From Cellvibrionales bacterium UBA7375 (lineage in GTDB: Bacteria; Pseudomonadota; Gammaproteobacteria; Pseudomonadales; Porticoccaceae), in contig CATAJQ010000002.1 of assembly GCA_949487135.1 (NCBI GenBank), forward strand, positions 1-64,000: 64,000 nucleotides of DNA. The letters are read 5' to 3'. Positions 33,010 to 41,925 of this stretch are shown piece after piece. A program made the translations under genes and the position numbers. The first letter of the stretch is position 1. Every line of letters starts with the position of its first letter. Below the pieces are notes generated by a model. That model was given only the letters and a program-made list of their open reading frames with translations. It did not search any database and was not told the origin of the DNA.

Positions 33010-33657
33010 ATGAACCACCAGTATAAATTACTAATATTCGATTGGGATGGCACTCTGTGCGATTCTGTAACCACCATTTCTAACTGCATCCAGCATGCTG
33101 CTAAACAGCAGGGGCTACCTATACCCAGCTTTTCTGAGGCATCAAATATTATTGGTTTAGGCCTAAAAGAGGCGGTTACCTATTTGTTTCCCAATGCCGA
33201 TGATGAGGTTATTGCCGCTGTGGTACAGAGTTATTCTAGCTATTATCGCGAGAAAAATGCCGGTCCAACGGATTTCTTTCCCCAGGTGTTAGAAGTGCTT
33301 GCTGAAATTAAACAGTCTGGATATCTTATTGCTGTTGCCACTGGAAAAAGCCGGGCAGGTCTGAATAGGGCGTTTGCCGCTTCAGATATCGAAGATTTGT
33401 TTCATGATTCTCGCTGTGCTGATGAAACCGCCTCTAAACCCAACCCCCTTATGCTGACTGAGTTACTTGAGAAGTTTGATGTATCTGCAGGTCAGGCGTT
33501 AATGGTAGGTGATACGGAGTTTGATTTAGATATGGCGCAGCAAATTAATATGCCACGACTTGGCGTTACCTATGGTGCACATGCTAAAGATAGGTTGCTT
33601 AAATTTGAGCCTATTGCCTGTATAGATTGCTTTTCTGATTTGTTAAAATATATATAA
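33010..33657 (+). CDS. HAD-IA family hydrolase, phosphoglycolate phosphatase-like
   Basis: A 215-residue haloacid dehalogenase-type phosphatase. Motif I is FDWDGTLCDS, motif II includes AVATGKSRAG, and motif IV is GDTEFDLDMA. The cap domain lies in the first third. The gene starts 6 bases after rluC and is probably co-transcribed, as in many relatives. The substrate is not determined; phosphoglycolate or a similar small phosphate ester is the usual guess. Confidence 0.88.
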   Translation: MNHQYKLLIFDWDGTLCDSVTTISNCIQHAAKQQGLPIPSFSEASNIIGLGLKEAVTYLFPNADDEVIAAVVQSYSSYYREKNAGPTDFFPQVLEVLAEIKQSGYLIAVATGKSRAGLNRAFAASDIEDLFHDSRCADETASKPNPLMLTELLEKFDVSAGQALMVGDTEFDLDMAQQINMPRLGVTYGAHAKDRLLKFEPIACIDCFSDLLKYI

Positions 33658-33685
33658 ATCAATAAATTAAAATAACATATTAAAT

Positions 33686-34282
33686 TCATACATTAGGTAT
33701 TTCTACGTCGTAACTTTCAAGAATTGAGCAAAGATCAATAAGTGGCAAACCGATAAGTGATGTGGGGTCATCGCTGTTAATGCTGCTAAATAAACTGATG
33801 CCCAAACCTTCGGATATAAAGCTACCGGCACAGTCGTAAGGCTGTTCTACTTTAAGGTATTGCTTAATTTGCTGCTGATTAAGTGTTTTAAAATGTACTT
33901 CAGTGGTATTTATTTTCGATTGATGGCTAATGTCCCCCATTTTATTCTGCATAACAACGCATATGGCAGAGTGAAAGTAGACCTTCTGCCCCGATTGATT
34001 GGTGATTTGCGCAACAGCCTTGTCGAATGTACCTGGTTTGCCTAATATCTTGCCTTTGATCTCGCCGACTTGGTCTGACCCTATGATGATGGAATCAGGG
34101 TAATGGGCCAATACGGCTAAAGCTTTTTCCTTGGCAAGTCTAATCGCCAATGATTGTGCGGTTTCATTAGGCATAGCCTGTTCTTTAGTGTTTGGTGCAA
34201 CGCATGTAAACGGTATTTTTAATCGTTCCATCAACATTTTTTTGTAGGCAGATGTTGATGCTAATATTAAATGATGGGCCAT
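33686..34282 (-). CDS. Maf family nucleotide pyrophosphatase (YceF type)
   Basis: A 198-residue Maf protein that hydrolyses non-canonical nucleotides. The N-terminal LILASTSAYKKMLMERLKIPF is the Maf signature, and SDQVGEIKGKILGKPG and SLIGLPL follow. The neighbouring yceD and rpmF genes fit the YceF branch, whose E. coli member prefers 7-methyl-GTP. It is encoded opposite to yceD, as in E. coli. Confidence 0.9.
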   Translation of the reverse strand: MAHHLILASTSAYKKMLMERLKIPFTCVAPNTKEQAMPNETAQSLAIRLAKEKALAVLAHYPDSIIIGSDQVGEIKGKILGKPGTFDKAVAQITNQSGQKVYFHSAICVVMQNKMGDISHQSKINTTEVHFKTLNQQQIKQYLKVEQPYDCAGSFISEGLGISLFSSINSDDPTSLIGLPLIDLCSILESYDVEIPNV

Positions 34283-34339
34283 TAGCTTGTTTCTCTGTGG
34301 GTTTTAATGCTTGTATTGGTCTATTTTAAGCAATTTTCT

Positions 34340-34368
34340 TTGACTATTCACAGTCTTATCCCTATTAT
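34340..34368 (+). promoter_or_regulatory. Sigma-70 promoter of the yceD-rpmF-plsX-fab operon
   Basis: TTGACT (5 of 6) at 34340-34345 is followed by a 17-base spacer and TATTAT (5 of 6) at 34363-34368. The predicted start leaves a leader of only about 20-25 bases before yceD. This is the best promoter match on the plus strand here and would drive the ribosomal protein and fatty-acid genes. Confidence 0.65.
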
Positions 34369-34397
34369 GCCCGCCTAACTTGATACCGTCGTAAACT

Positions 34398-34904
34398 ATG
34401 TCATTGCCGACTCAAATAGATCCGCGGAAATTAGCACTTCAGGGTTTAGCCCTTGAAGGTGAGCTTGCGGCTAAGGGTTTAACTAGGTTGGGCGAATCGG
34501 TAGAGGCTATTACTGGCCCTTTGAAGGCATCTCTTCAGTTCTCGTTGGATGAGTCTCGTCAGCCAATGGTGACCGGTAAAGCTAGTGTCTGTGTTGATGT
34601 GATTTGTCAGCGCTGCTTAGACATAATGAATATAGAGGTTAAGGCTGCTATAGCGCTACAGGTTGTTTGGTCTGAGGATCATATAGCCAATGTTGCCCCA
34701 GACTACGAACCTTGGATTGTAGTTGATAAAATAGCAGATTTAGATGTGGTGATTGAAGATGAGATACTTTTGGCTTTGCCGATCGTTAATTATCACAAGA
34801 TTGGAGAATGCACTGGTAGCGCCTTGTATCGAAAGGCTGATATCAATTTGGAAGAGGCTACAGTTGATAGTCCCTTTAGTGTTTTACAACAGCTCAAGAG
34901 TTAG
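34398..34904 (+). CDS. yceD: YceD/DUF177 family protein, 23S rRNA accumulation protein
   Basis: A 168-residue protein of the DUF177 family, linked to 23S rRNA accumulation. CQRCLDIMNIEV contains the conserved C-x-x-C, and the C-terminal part has the family motif with DLDVVIEDEILLALPIV. It lies directly upstream of rpmF, a pairing conserved across bacteria and chloroplasts. Only 32 bases separate the two. Confidence 0.92.
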   Translation: MSLPTQIDPRKLALQGLALEGELAAKGLTRLGESVEAITGPLKASLQFSLDESRQPMVTGKASVCVDVICQRCLDIMNIEVKAAIALQVVWSEDHIANVAPDYEPWIVVDKIADLDVVIEDEILLALPIVNYHKIGECTGSALYRKADINLEEATVDSPFSVLQQLKS

Positions 34905-34936
34905 TAGCTGTTAATAATTTTTAAGGAGTGTAACCC

Positions 34937-35116
34937 ATGGCTGTTCAAAAAAGTCGAAAAACTCGTTCAAGACGTGGCATGCGTCGTTCACACGATGCCT
35001 TAACTGCTTCAACTGTATCTACAGATGCAACTAGCGGTGAGAAGCATCTTCGTCACCATGTGACTGCTGATGGTTTTTATCGTGGTCGCAAAGTTGTTGA
35101 GACTAACGCAGAATAA
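34937..35116 (+). CDS. rpmF: 50S ribosomal protein L32
   Basis: A 59-residue ribosomal protein. It reads [20 protein letters not shown] at the N-terminus, then the conserved [26 protein letters not shown] lies 9 bases upstream of the ATG. It sits between yceD and plsX, its invariant place in gammaproteobacteria. The zinc-binding cysteines of some L32 forms are absent, as in E. coli. Confidence 0.97.
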   Translation: MAVQKSRKTRSRRGMRRSHDALTASTVSTDATSGEKHLRHHVTADGFYRGRKVVETNAE

Positions 35117-35134
35117 TAAGCCGGTCTTTTGACC

Positions 35135-36124
35135 ATGACTGTTAATATCTCCATAGATGCAATGGGCGGTGACTTTGGTCCCAATGTAACTATGGAGGCT
35201 GTTACCCGCGTATTGGCTAATCATCCTGATGTCAGTGTGCTAATCTTCGGCGATAGATCTATTCTAATGCGTTCTGTCGGTGAAGATTTAGACTCAAATA
35301 TTCGTTCTCGCCTGGAAATTTGTCATTGTGAATCACAGGTTGATTGTGATGAAAAACCCTCTAATGCCGTTCGCTCAAAACAAGATTCATCTATGGCTCT
35401 CGCGCTTAAGTCTATTAAAGACGACGAGGCGCAAGCCTGTATCAGTGCCGGTAATACCGGCGTTTTAATGGCTCTTAGCCTGTTTACTTTAGGTACATTG
35501 CCGGGTATTTCACGGCCTGCTATTTGCGCCGAAATTCCTACTAATAATGGCAATAAGCTAATGCTTGATTTGGGGGCTAATGTTGATTGCTCTCCTCAAC
35601 AGCTCTATCAATTTGCTGTTTTAGGTACACATACTGCCAAATTGGCGCTCGGCATTGCTAAACCTAGTGTACGGCTTTTAAATGTTGGTTCTGAGGCCGG
35701 TAAGGGCAATAATCTGGTGCAGGCCACAGCTGCGATGCTTGAGCATGATGATTCTTTAAATTATCAGGGTTTTATCGAGGGTGATGGCATTTTTCAGGGG
35801 CGTGCAGATGTTATTGTGTGTGAGGGCTTTAGCGGTAATGTCGCGCTTAAAGCGGGTGAGGGGGTTGCTCGATATATTTATCAAAAGCTGTCTAAGCTTT
35901 CCGCTGGTCAAGAGCAACAGTTTGCTGATCTTAAATCCTCTATTCAACCATCCTTATTTAATGGCGCCTACCTGTTGGGTATTAACGGTGTCGTGGTAAA
36001 AAGTCATGGCGGTGCTGATGTGCAGGGTTTTGGTAATGCTTTGGAAAGAGCCATCAATGCCGCTCGTCAGCAATTGCCAAGTGCATTGGCACCCGAATTA
36101 GAAAAAACAATTAAAGTTAACTAG
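35135..36124 (+). CDS. plsX: Phosphate acyltransferase PlsX
   Basis: Makes acyl-phosphate from acyl-ACP for phospholipid synthesis. SIDAMGGDFGPN at the start, then SAGNTGVLMALSLFTLG, LMLDLGANVDC and CEGFSGNVALKAGEG are PlsX motifs. The length is 329 residues with ATG at 35135; an in-frame TTG two codons earlier is unlikely. It lies 18 bases after rpmF and 10 bases before fabD. Confidence 0.95.
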   Translation: MTVNISIDAMGGDFGPNVTMEAVTRVLANHPDVSVLIFGDRSILMRSVGEDLDSNIRSRLEICHCESQVDCDEKPSNAVRSKQDSSMALALKSIKDDEAQACISAGNTGVLMALSLFTLGTLPGISRPAICAEIPTNNGNKLMLDLGANVDCSPQQLYQFAVLGTHTAKLALGIAKPSVRLLNVGSEAGKGNNLVQATAAMLEHDDSLNYQGFIEGDGIFQGRADVIVCEGFSGNVALKAGEGVARYIYQKLSKLSAGQEQQFADLKSSIQPSLFNGAYLLGINGVVVKSHGGADVQGFGNALERAINAARQQLPSALAPELEKTIKVN

Positions 36125-36134
36125 TGAGTAATTT

Positions 36135-37064
36135 ATGAGCAATTTAGCATTTGTTTTTCCCGGTCAGGGCTCTCAGAAAATAGGTATGCTAGCTGAACTA
36201 GCGGAACAAAACCCTATTATTGAAACGACGTTTAACGAGGCATCTGAGGGGCTTGGTTATGATATGTGGCAATTAATACAGCAGGGTACGCAAGAGGATA
36301 TTAATCTTACCCAGCGCACGCAGCCAATTCTTTTAACCTGTAGTGTCGCTATATGGCGTTTGTGGAACCAAAAACAGGGTGCTTCACCGAGCCAGATGGC
36401 GGGGCATAGCCTGGGTGAATGGTCGGCATTGGTCTGTGCTAATGTGATCGACTTTGCTGATGGTCTCAAAATAGTTGAAGCGCGTGGCAAATATATGCAG
36501 CAGGCAGTTCCTGTGGGTCAGGGTGCTATGGCGGCTATTATTGGGTTGGATGATCAAGCTATCTTAGAGGCCTGTAATGAAGCTAGTGTTTTGGGTGTTG
36601 TTGATGCAGTGAACTTTAACGCACCTGGACAGGTGGTTATAGCTGGTTCTAATGAGGCGGTTGAACGCGCTATGGAAATTTGTAAGGTTGCAGGTGCTAA
36701 ACGTGCACTGCCATTGCCTGTCAGTGCGCCGTTTCACACTTCATTGATGAAGCCTGCGGTGGATAATCTTGCCGACATGGTTAACGCTGTTACATTTAGG
36801 TCGCCAGAAGTGCCTATAATGCATAATGTTCATGCGCAAAATGAACAGGATCCACAAGCTATCAAGGCGTTGATGATTGAGCAGATATATAGCCCAGTGA
36901 AATGGGTGGACTGCGTTAGGCAGTTAAAACAAAGTGGTGTTAGCACCTTGGTTGAGTGTGGACCCGGAAAAGTGTTAAGTGGCTTAGTTAAGCGAATTGA
37001 TCGTGAATTAACCGCGGTAGCCACTGAAAGCGCAGCTGATTTTGACGCTGCACTTAGTCTATAA
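36135..37064 (+). CDS. fabD: Malonyl-CoA:ACP transacylase FabD
   Basis: Loads malonyl groups onto acyl carrier protein. AFVFPGQGSQ starts the protein; the nucleophilic serine is in GHSLGEWSAL and the histidine in SAPFHTSLM. VECGPGKVLSGL is near the C-terminus. At 309 residues it is normal size. It is part of the plsX-fabD-fabG-acpP block. Confidence 0.96.
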   Translation: MSNLAFVFPGQGSQKIGMLAELAEQNPIIETTFNEASEGLGYDMWQLIQQGTQEDINLTQRTQPILLTCSVAIWRLWNQKQGASPSQMAGHSLGEWSALVCANVIDFADGLKIVEARGKYMQQAVPVGQGAMAAIIGLDDQAILEACNEASVLGVVDAVNFNAPGQVVIAGSNEAVERAMEICKVAGAKRALPLPVSAPFHTSLMKPAVDNLADMVNAVTFRSPEVPIMHNVHAQNEQDPQAIKALMIEQIYSPVKWVDCVRQLKQSGVSTLVECGPGKVLSGLVKRIDRELTAVATESAADFDAALSL

Positions 37065-37086
37065 TAGTCACTCACAGGAGTAGAGC

Positions 37087-37830
37087 ATGACAACAGAACA
37101 AAAAGTTTGCCTTGTTACAGGTGCGAGTCGCGGTATTGGTGAGGCCATTTCAGATCAATTGGGCAATCAAGGGTACACCGTTATTGGTACTGCCACATCA
37201 GCTTCTGGTGCTGAAAAAATTGATCAGCGCTTTAAGGATCAAGGGATCAACGGCGCTGGTATGGTACTTAATGTTACTGACAGTCAATCAATTAGCGATT
37301 TGCTAGAGCAAGTGGGTGAAAAGTTTGGAGCACCTATGGTACTTGTTAACAATGCAGGTATTACTAAGGATAACCTTTTATTGCGCATGAAAGATGATGA
37401 GTGGTTCGATGTTATCGATACTAATCTTTCATCTATCTTCCGTTTATCAAAAGCTTGTTTAAAGCCTATGACTAGAGCGCGTTGGGGCCGTATTGTGAAT
37501 ATTAGTTCGGTGGTTGGCTCTATGGGTAATGGCGGCCAGACGAATTATTCGGCAACTAAAGCTGGCGTCGCTGGTTTTGCTCGGTCTCTGGCTAAAGAAA
37601 TTGGTTCTAGAGGAATCACAGTTAACACTGTGGCACCAGGGTTTATTGCGACTGATATGACAAAAGATTTAACCGATGCCCATAAAGAGACTATGCTTAG
37701 TCAGGTGCCGCTGGGTAGATTGGGCGATCCCAACGAAATTGCCTCAGTAGTGGCTTTCTTGGTAAGTGATTCAGCTGGTTACATTACCGGTGAAACTATC
37801 CACGTAAATGGTGGTATGTACATGGGTTAA
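37087..37830 (+). CDS. fabG: 3-oxoacyl-ACP reductase FabG
   Basis: NADPH-dependent short-chain dehydrogenase for the first reduction of fatty-acid elongation. The cofactor motif is TGASRGIG; NNAG, the catalytic serine in NISSVVGS and Y-x-x-x-K in YSATKAG are all present. Length is 247. AGGAG precedes the start by 7 bases, and fabD ends 22 bases upstream. Confidence 0.96.
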   Translation: MTTEQKVCLVTGASRGIGEAISDQLGNQGYTVIGTATSASGAEKIDQRFKDQGINGAGMVLNVTDSQSISDLLEQVGEKFGAPMVLVNNAGITKDNLLLRMKDDEWFDVIDTNLSSIFRLSKACLKPMTRARWGRIVNISSVVGSMGNGGQTNYSATKAGVAGFARSLAKEIGSRGITVNTVAPGFIATDMTKDLTDAHKETMLSQVPLGRLGDPNEIASVVAFLVSDSAGYITGETIHVNGGMYMG

Positions 37831-37992
37831 GCGTCATTTTGACGTAAAAAACCCATTTTTTTGTGTTCTGGACTAGTATTTTAATATTTGTGCGGTAAAA
37901 TGCCCGCCTTGGACAAAACGTTATTTAATAAAGGAAGGTCTAGATCTTCTTTTTAATAAGACATCTGATTCCTTGAAAGGAGATATACAACG

Positions 37993-38226
37993 ATGAGTAA
38001 CATTGAAGAACGCGTAATTAAAATGGTCGCCGAGCAACTAGGCGTTAAAGAAGATGATATCCAGTCAACTTCATCTTTTGTTGAAGACCTAGGGGCGGAT
38101 TCTCTGGATACTGTTGAATTGATTATGGCCCTTGAAGAGGAATTTGATGCTGAGATTCCCGACGAAGATGCTGAAAAGATCGCTACTGTTAAAGATGCGG
38201 TTGATTATATTCAAGCAAACGGGTAA
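37993..38226 (+). CDS. acpP: Acyl carrier protein
   Basis: A 77-residue acidic carrier protein. The phosphopantetheine attachment serine is S37 in [10 protein letters not shown] strong AAGGAGA lies ahead of the ATG. The 160-base gap after fabG probably holds its own promoter, as in E. coli. Unlike E. coli, the next gene is pabC and not fabF. A strong terminator follows. Confidence 0.97.
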   Translation: MSNIEERVIKMVAEQLGVKEDDIQSTSSFVEDLGADSLDTVELIMALEEEFDAEIPDEDAEKIATVKDAVDYIQANG

Positions 38227-38240
38227 TTCCATATTCGAAA

Positions 38241-38268
38241 AAACCGCTCCCAACAGGGGGCGGTTTTT
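38241..38268 (+). terminator. Rho-independent terminator after acpP
   Basis: AACCGCTCCC pairs with GGGGGCGGTT (one G-T pair) around a short loop, followed by seven T. It lies 15 bases after the acpP stop and would cap the abundant acpP transcript. Confidence 0.92.
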
Positions 38269-38320
38269 TTATGCGTCAAATTTGTCATAATAGCTACAAT
38301 AACATTTACTTTTGGCCCTT

Positions 38321-39208
38321 ATGCTCAATTCCAGTTCTTATTTCAGTCTCAATGGACAGTTTATCACTGATAACTTACCCTTAAATTTGCTTAATGATCG
38401 TGGGCTTGCCTATGGTCATGGTTTGTTTGAAAGTATATTGCTTAATGATTCAAGGCTTGGGTTAATTGATCGTCACCTTGCAAGGCTTTGTGAGGGCGCA
38501 AAAATCCTGAGTATCCCGCTCGATTCTTCGCTTGTTTTAAAATTCATTAATCTTTTTATTGACCAGTTACATGCTGCATCTGTCACTGATGGAGTAGTTA
38601 AAATTATTGTAACTGCAGGTGAAGGAGGGCGTGGCTATCAATCACCCGCTGATATAAAGCCAACTATTATCTGTAGTTATTCCAATTTACCTGCGGGCTT
38701 CTCTGATTATAGGGCTCAGCCTCTATCGGTGAGATATTGCCAGCATAGGTTATCTGACAATCAAGCTCTTGCCGGTATTAAACATTTAAATCGTCTCGAT
38801 CAGATTATGGCTCGCAATGAGTGGAATTGTGGGCGCTATCAAGAGGGGCTGATGTTTAGCGCTTCAGATCATTTGCTTGAGGCCATATCTGCGAATGTAT
38901 TGGTCAAAAATAGAGCGGGCGATTGGCTTACACCTGATCTTAAGAGGGCTGGTATTAAGGGTGTTATGCGATCGGTGATGATTGAAGAGATATTTCCAGC
39001 CTGTAATATCGCCATTTCTATTGCTGAGGTTAGTGGCGACCAGCTAGCTCAGTGTCAGGTTTTACTGCTATGTAATTCAGTTAAAGGACTAGCCTCGGTG
39101 GGCTCATTATATGATGGCCAAAATCAATTAGTTAAGTCTTTGCCAATAGATCAGCAAACTCTTATGCTGTATCAAAAGTTAATTGAGTTATATCCACAAT
39201 ATAAATGA
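38321..39208 (+). CDS. pabC: Aminodeoxychorismate lyase PabC
   Basis: PLP enzyme that releases pyruvate to give 4-aminobenzoate, completing the step started by PabB. RGLAYGHGLFES, the PLP lysine in GIKHLNRLDQIMARNEW, and DHLLEAISANVLVK are typical. The ATG at 38321 gives 295 residues; a TTG at 38312 is less likely. It overlaps mltG by 4 bases (ATGA), matching the usual pabC-mltG-tmk-holB order. Confidence 0.92.
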   Translation: MLNSSSYFSLNGQFITDNLPLNLLNDRGLAYGHGLFESILLNDSRLGLIDRHLARLCEGAKILSIPLDSSLVLKFINLFIDQLHAASVTDGVVKIIVTAGEGGRGYQSPADIKPTIICSYSNLPAGFSDYRAQPLSVRYCQHRLSDNQALAGIKHLNRLDQIMARNEWNCGRYQEGLMFSASDHLLEAISANVLVKNRAGDWLTPDLKRAGIKGVMRSVMIEEIFPACNIAISIAEVSGDQLAQCQVLLLCNSVKGLASVGSLYDGQNQLVKSLPIDQQTLMLYQKLIELYPQYK

Positions 39209-40263
39209 AAAAATTACATTGTCGCTCGCTGATAGTATTTGCTCTTTTCGCCCTTATTTTTTCTGGGGTGGCTTATATATTTGTGTGCGATACCTTAGAT
39301 CAACCGGTTAATTTATCAAATTCCCTCAATTTAGATTCTCAAGGCAGGTATCTGTTTACCATAGAAAGGGGCAGTAATCTTAAGCAGGTTAGTAACAGAT
39401 TAGATCAAAAGCAGATTTATGATTACCCACTATTAGTAACAACTTGGGCCAGACTTAACAACAAGGATCAAGTACAGGCCGGTGACTATTGGATTACCTC
39501 TGCAGATACCCCAGCTTTGCTTGTCACTAAATTTTACAATGGTGATATTGCCCAGCACAGTATTACATTTCCGGAAGGATGGTCATTTAAGCAGTGGCTA
39601 TCTAGGCTATCACAGATCCCGCAATTTGCATTTCTCAATAATATGTCTGTTACTGAATTACTCAATAAAGCCGGTATTGATATACAGCATCCCGAGGGTT
39701 GGTTTTACCCCGATACCTATAATTACAGTAAAAACGATAATGTCTTTGCTATCTTAAAGCAGGCACACCAACGTATGCTTTTAGAGCTCGACAGTGCTTG
39801 GCAGACTAGGGATAAACAATTGCCCTACCAATCTGCCTATGAGGCTCTAATTATGGCTTCCATTGTCGAAAAAGAAACCGGTCTAGCGTCTGAGCGTCGA
39901 ACCATTGCCGGTGTATTTGTACGACGCTTACAGCAAGGCATGCGATTACAAACCGATCCAACGGTAATCTATGGTATGGGTGATAAGTATCAGGGCAATA
40001 TTCGTCGCAGTGATTTAAGACAATTCACGCCCTACAATACCTATAAGATCGATGGTTTGCCGCCAACACCCATAGCTATGCCCGGTTTGGCCTCAATTGA
40101 GGCGGCTCTGCACCCTGAATCTGGTTCGAGTTTATATTTTGTCGCTAGAGGTGATGGTAGTCATCAATTTTCTGATACTATGAGTCAGCATATTGAGGCG
40201 GTAAGAAAATTTCAGATTGAACAGCGTGTTAAAGACTATCAGTCAGCACCTAAAAAACCATAA
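39205..40263 (+). CDS. mltG: Endolytic peptidoglycan transglycosylase MltG
   Basis: A 352-residue inner-membrane enzyme that cleaves nascent glycan strands and sets their length. One N-terminal membrane helix (about 8-28) is followed by a LysM-like region and the YceG domain. The catalytic glutamate is in ASIVEKETG, and LQTDPTVIYG and TPYNTYKIDGLPPTPI are conserved. It is coupled to pabC by overlap and followed by tmk after 19 bases. Confidence 0.94.
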   Translation: MKKLHCRSLIVFALFALIFSGVAYIFVCDTLDQPVNLSNSLNLDSQGRYLFTIERGSNLKQVSNRLDQKQIYDYPLLVTTWARLNNKDQVQAGDYWITSADTPALLVTKFYNGDIAQHSITFPEGWSFKQWLSRLSQIPQFAFLNNMSVTELLNKAGIDIQHPEGWFYPDTYNYSKNDNVFAILKQAHQRMLLELDSAWQTRDKQLPYQSAYEALIMASIVEKETGLASERRTIAGVFVRRLQQGMRLQTDPTVIYGMGDKYQGNIRRSDLRQFTPYNTYKIDGLPPTPIAMPGLASIEAALHPESGSSLYFVARGDGSHQFSDTMSQHIEAVRKFQIEQRVKDYQSAPKKP

Positions 40264-40282
40264 TTCTTAGAGTTAAGTATCT

Positions 40283-40918
40283 ATGAGAGGTAAATTTATA
40301 ACCATTGAAGGCACTGAGGGTGTCGGAAAAACCACTAATATTGCTTTTATAAAGCAGTGGTTAGATGATAATGGTATCTCGTTTATAAATACCCGCGAGC
40401 CGGGGGGAACCCCACTAGCTGAGGAAATTAGGCAGGTTCTTCTCTCTAATCGAGATGAAAAGGTGTGTAGCAAAGCTGAATTACTAATGATGTTTGCTGG
40501 CAGAGCTCAGCATATTGATCAAGTTATCGAGCCACAGTTGGCACAGGGTAACTGGGTGCTATGCGATCGCTTTACTGATGCCACCTACGCTTATCAAGGT
40601 GCAGGTCGTGAAATGGGCGATGACCTAATAAAGGACCTTGAGACTATGGTTCAAGGCGATATGCGGCCTGATCTGACGCTGATACTTGATGTGCCGGTTG
40701 AGTTAGGTTTAGAGCGGGCAGGAAAGCGCAGTGAGCCGGATCGTTTCGAGCTTGAGAAAACTGATTTCTTTAACCGGGTCCGTCATGCCTATCTGTCTAT
40801 AGCGACTAATAATCCTCAGCGATATAAGATTATTGATGCCTCTCAAGCTTTAGAGCATGTCCAGTTGCAAATTGCCGATACTTTAAATAGTTTTTTACAA
40901 AAAGATCACAACGGGTAA
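40283..40918 (+). CDS. tmk: Thymidylate kinase
   Basis: Phosphorylates dTMP to dTDP. The P-loop EGTEGVGKTT begins at residue 9, and the DR-x motif is in CDRFTDATYAYQGAGR. The lid follows RSEPDRFE. At 211 residues it is of standard length. It lies between mltG and holB in a conserved replication-linked operon. Confidence 0.95.
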   Translation: MRGKFITIEGTEGVGKTTNIAFIKQWLDDNGISFINTREPGGTPLAEEIRQVLLSNRDEKVCSKAELLMMFAGRAQHIDQVIEPQLAQGNWVLCDRFTDATYAYQGAGREMGDDLIKDLETMVQGDMRPDLTLILDVPVELGLERAGKRSEPDRFELEKTDFFNRVRHAYLSIATNNPQRYKIIDASQALEHVQLQIADTLNSFLQKDHNG

Positions 40919-40925
40919 ATGTTCG

Positions 40926-41891
40926 GTGACTGAGCCTACTAGTGCATTAAAAGACTGCTTGTTACCACTGCCATGGCATAGCGAGCAGTGGCAATCTCTT
41001 AATGATCTTATTGATAATAAGCGTCTTCCTCACGCCATTATAGTCAATGCACTTGAGGGAGTTGGGGCAGAGCATTTGGCGCACGCTTTGTCTTACAGAA
41101 TGCTCTGTAGTCAAGTTGAGAATGGTGTTCCTTGCGGTCAGTGCAGTGGTTGCCTTACCCTTAAAGCGGGTTCTCATCCAGATTTCTATCAGATTACACC
41201 TGAAGAAAAAAGTAAGGTTATTAAGGTTGATCAGATTCGATCGCTGTGTGAATCAGTGGCAAAAACATCTCAGCAGGGTGGTTGGAAAGTTGCGATTATT
41301 TCGCCAGCAGAGGTGATGCATACAGCAGCGGCAAACGCACTGCTTAAAAGTTTAGAAGAGCCTGAGTCAAATACGCTTATCCTGATGGTTTCATGTAGAC
41401 TCAGTGCAATACCTATGACAATTCGCAGTCGATGCCAAATTGAATCGTTGGCGATTCCTGATGCATCAATCGCTGAGCAGTGGTTGTCGCAACAGATAGA
41501 GGACAAGCAGGTTAATTTTTCTGAGTTATTAAGCATGGCTAATGGGCAACCCTTACTCGCTCTTGACTATCTTGCTGGCAACGGCTTTGAGAGTCGAAAA
41601 CATGTTGAGTCGCTGCTCGATGCGATGAGGAATTCTACTGAAACACCTTTTGCTGCGGCACAGGCTTGTCAGAAGTATTCACCAGAGGAGCTTATTGCGT
41701 GGATGCTCAGTTATGTGCATCGATTAATGGTTGGTGAATTGCAAAATAACCCAATGCCAGCACTCTTTGTTTTTTTAGATAAGTTAATAAAAGCGCGCGA
41801 ATGGCTTTTATCGGGTTCGCCATTAAATACTCAGTTACTGTGGGAAGAGTTATTTATAGAATGGACGCAAATTTTTCAGATTAATAAATAG
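40926..41891 (+). CDS. holB: DNA polymerase III subunit delta'
   Basis: A clamp-loader subunit of 321 residues with a GTG start. LPHAIIVNALEGVGAEHLA is the degenerate P-loop region of delta'. The zinc module has cysteines in CSQVENGVPCGQCSGC. SLEEPESNTLILMVS and TIRSRCQ are the sensor and SRC motifs. It is 7 bases after tmk. The pilZ gene that follows holB in many pseudomonads is absent. Confidence 0.93.
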   Translation: MTEPTSALKDCLLPLPWHSEQWQSLNDLIDNKRLPHAIIVNALEGVGAEHLAHALSYRMLCSQVENGVPCGQCSGCLTLKAGSHPDFYQITPEEKSKVIKVDQIRSLCESVAKTSQQGGWKVAIISPAEVMHTAAANALLKSLEEPESNTLILMVSCRLSAIPMTIRSRCQIESLAIPDASIAEQWLSQQIEDKQVNFSELLSMANGQPLLALDYLAGNGFESRKHVESLLDAMRNSTETPFAAAQACQKYSPEELIAWMLSYVHRLMVGELQNNPMPALFVFLDKLIKAREWLLSGSPLNTQLLWEELFIEWTQIFQINK

Positions 41892-41925
41892 TAATGCTTC
41901 AACGCTTATAGGATTTCTAAGTATT

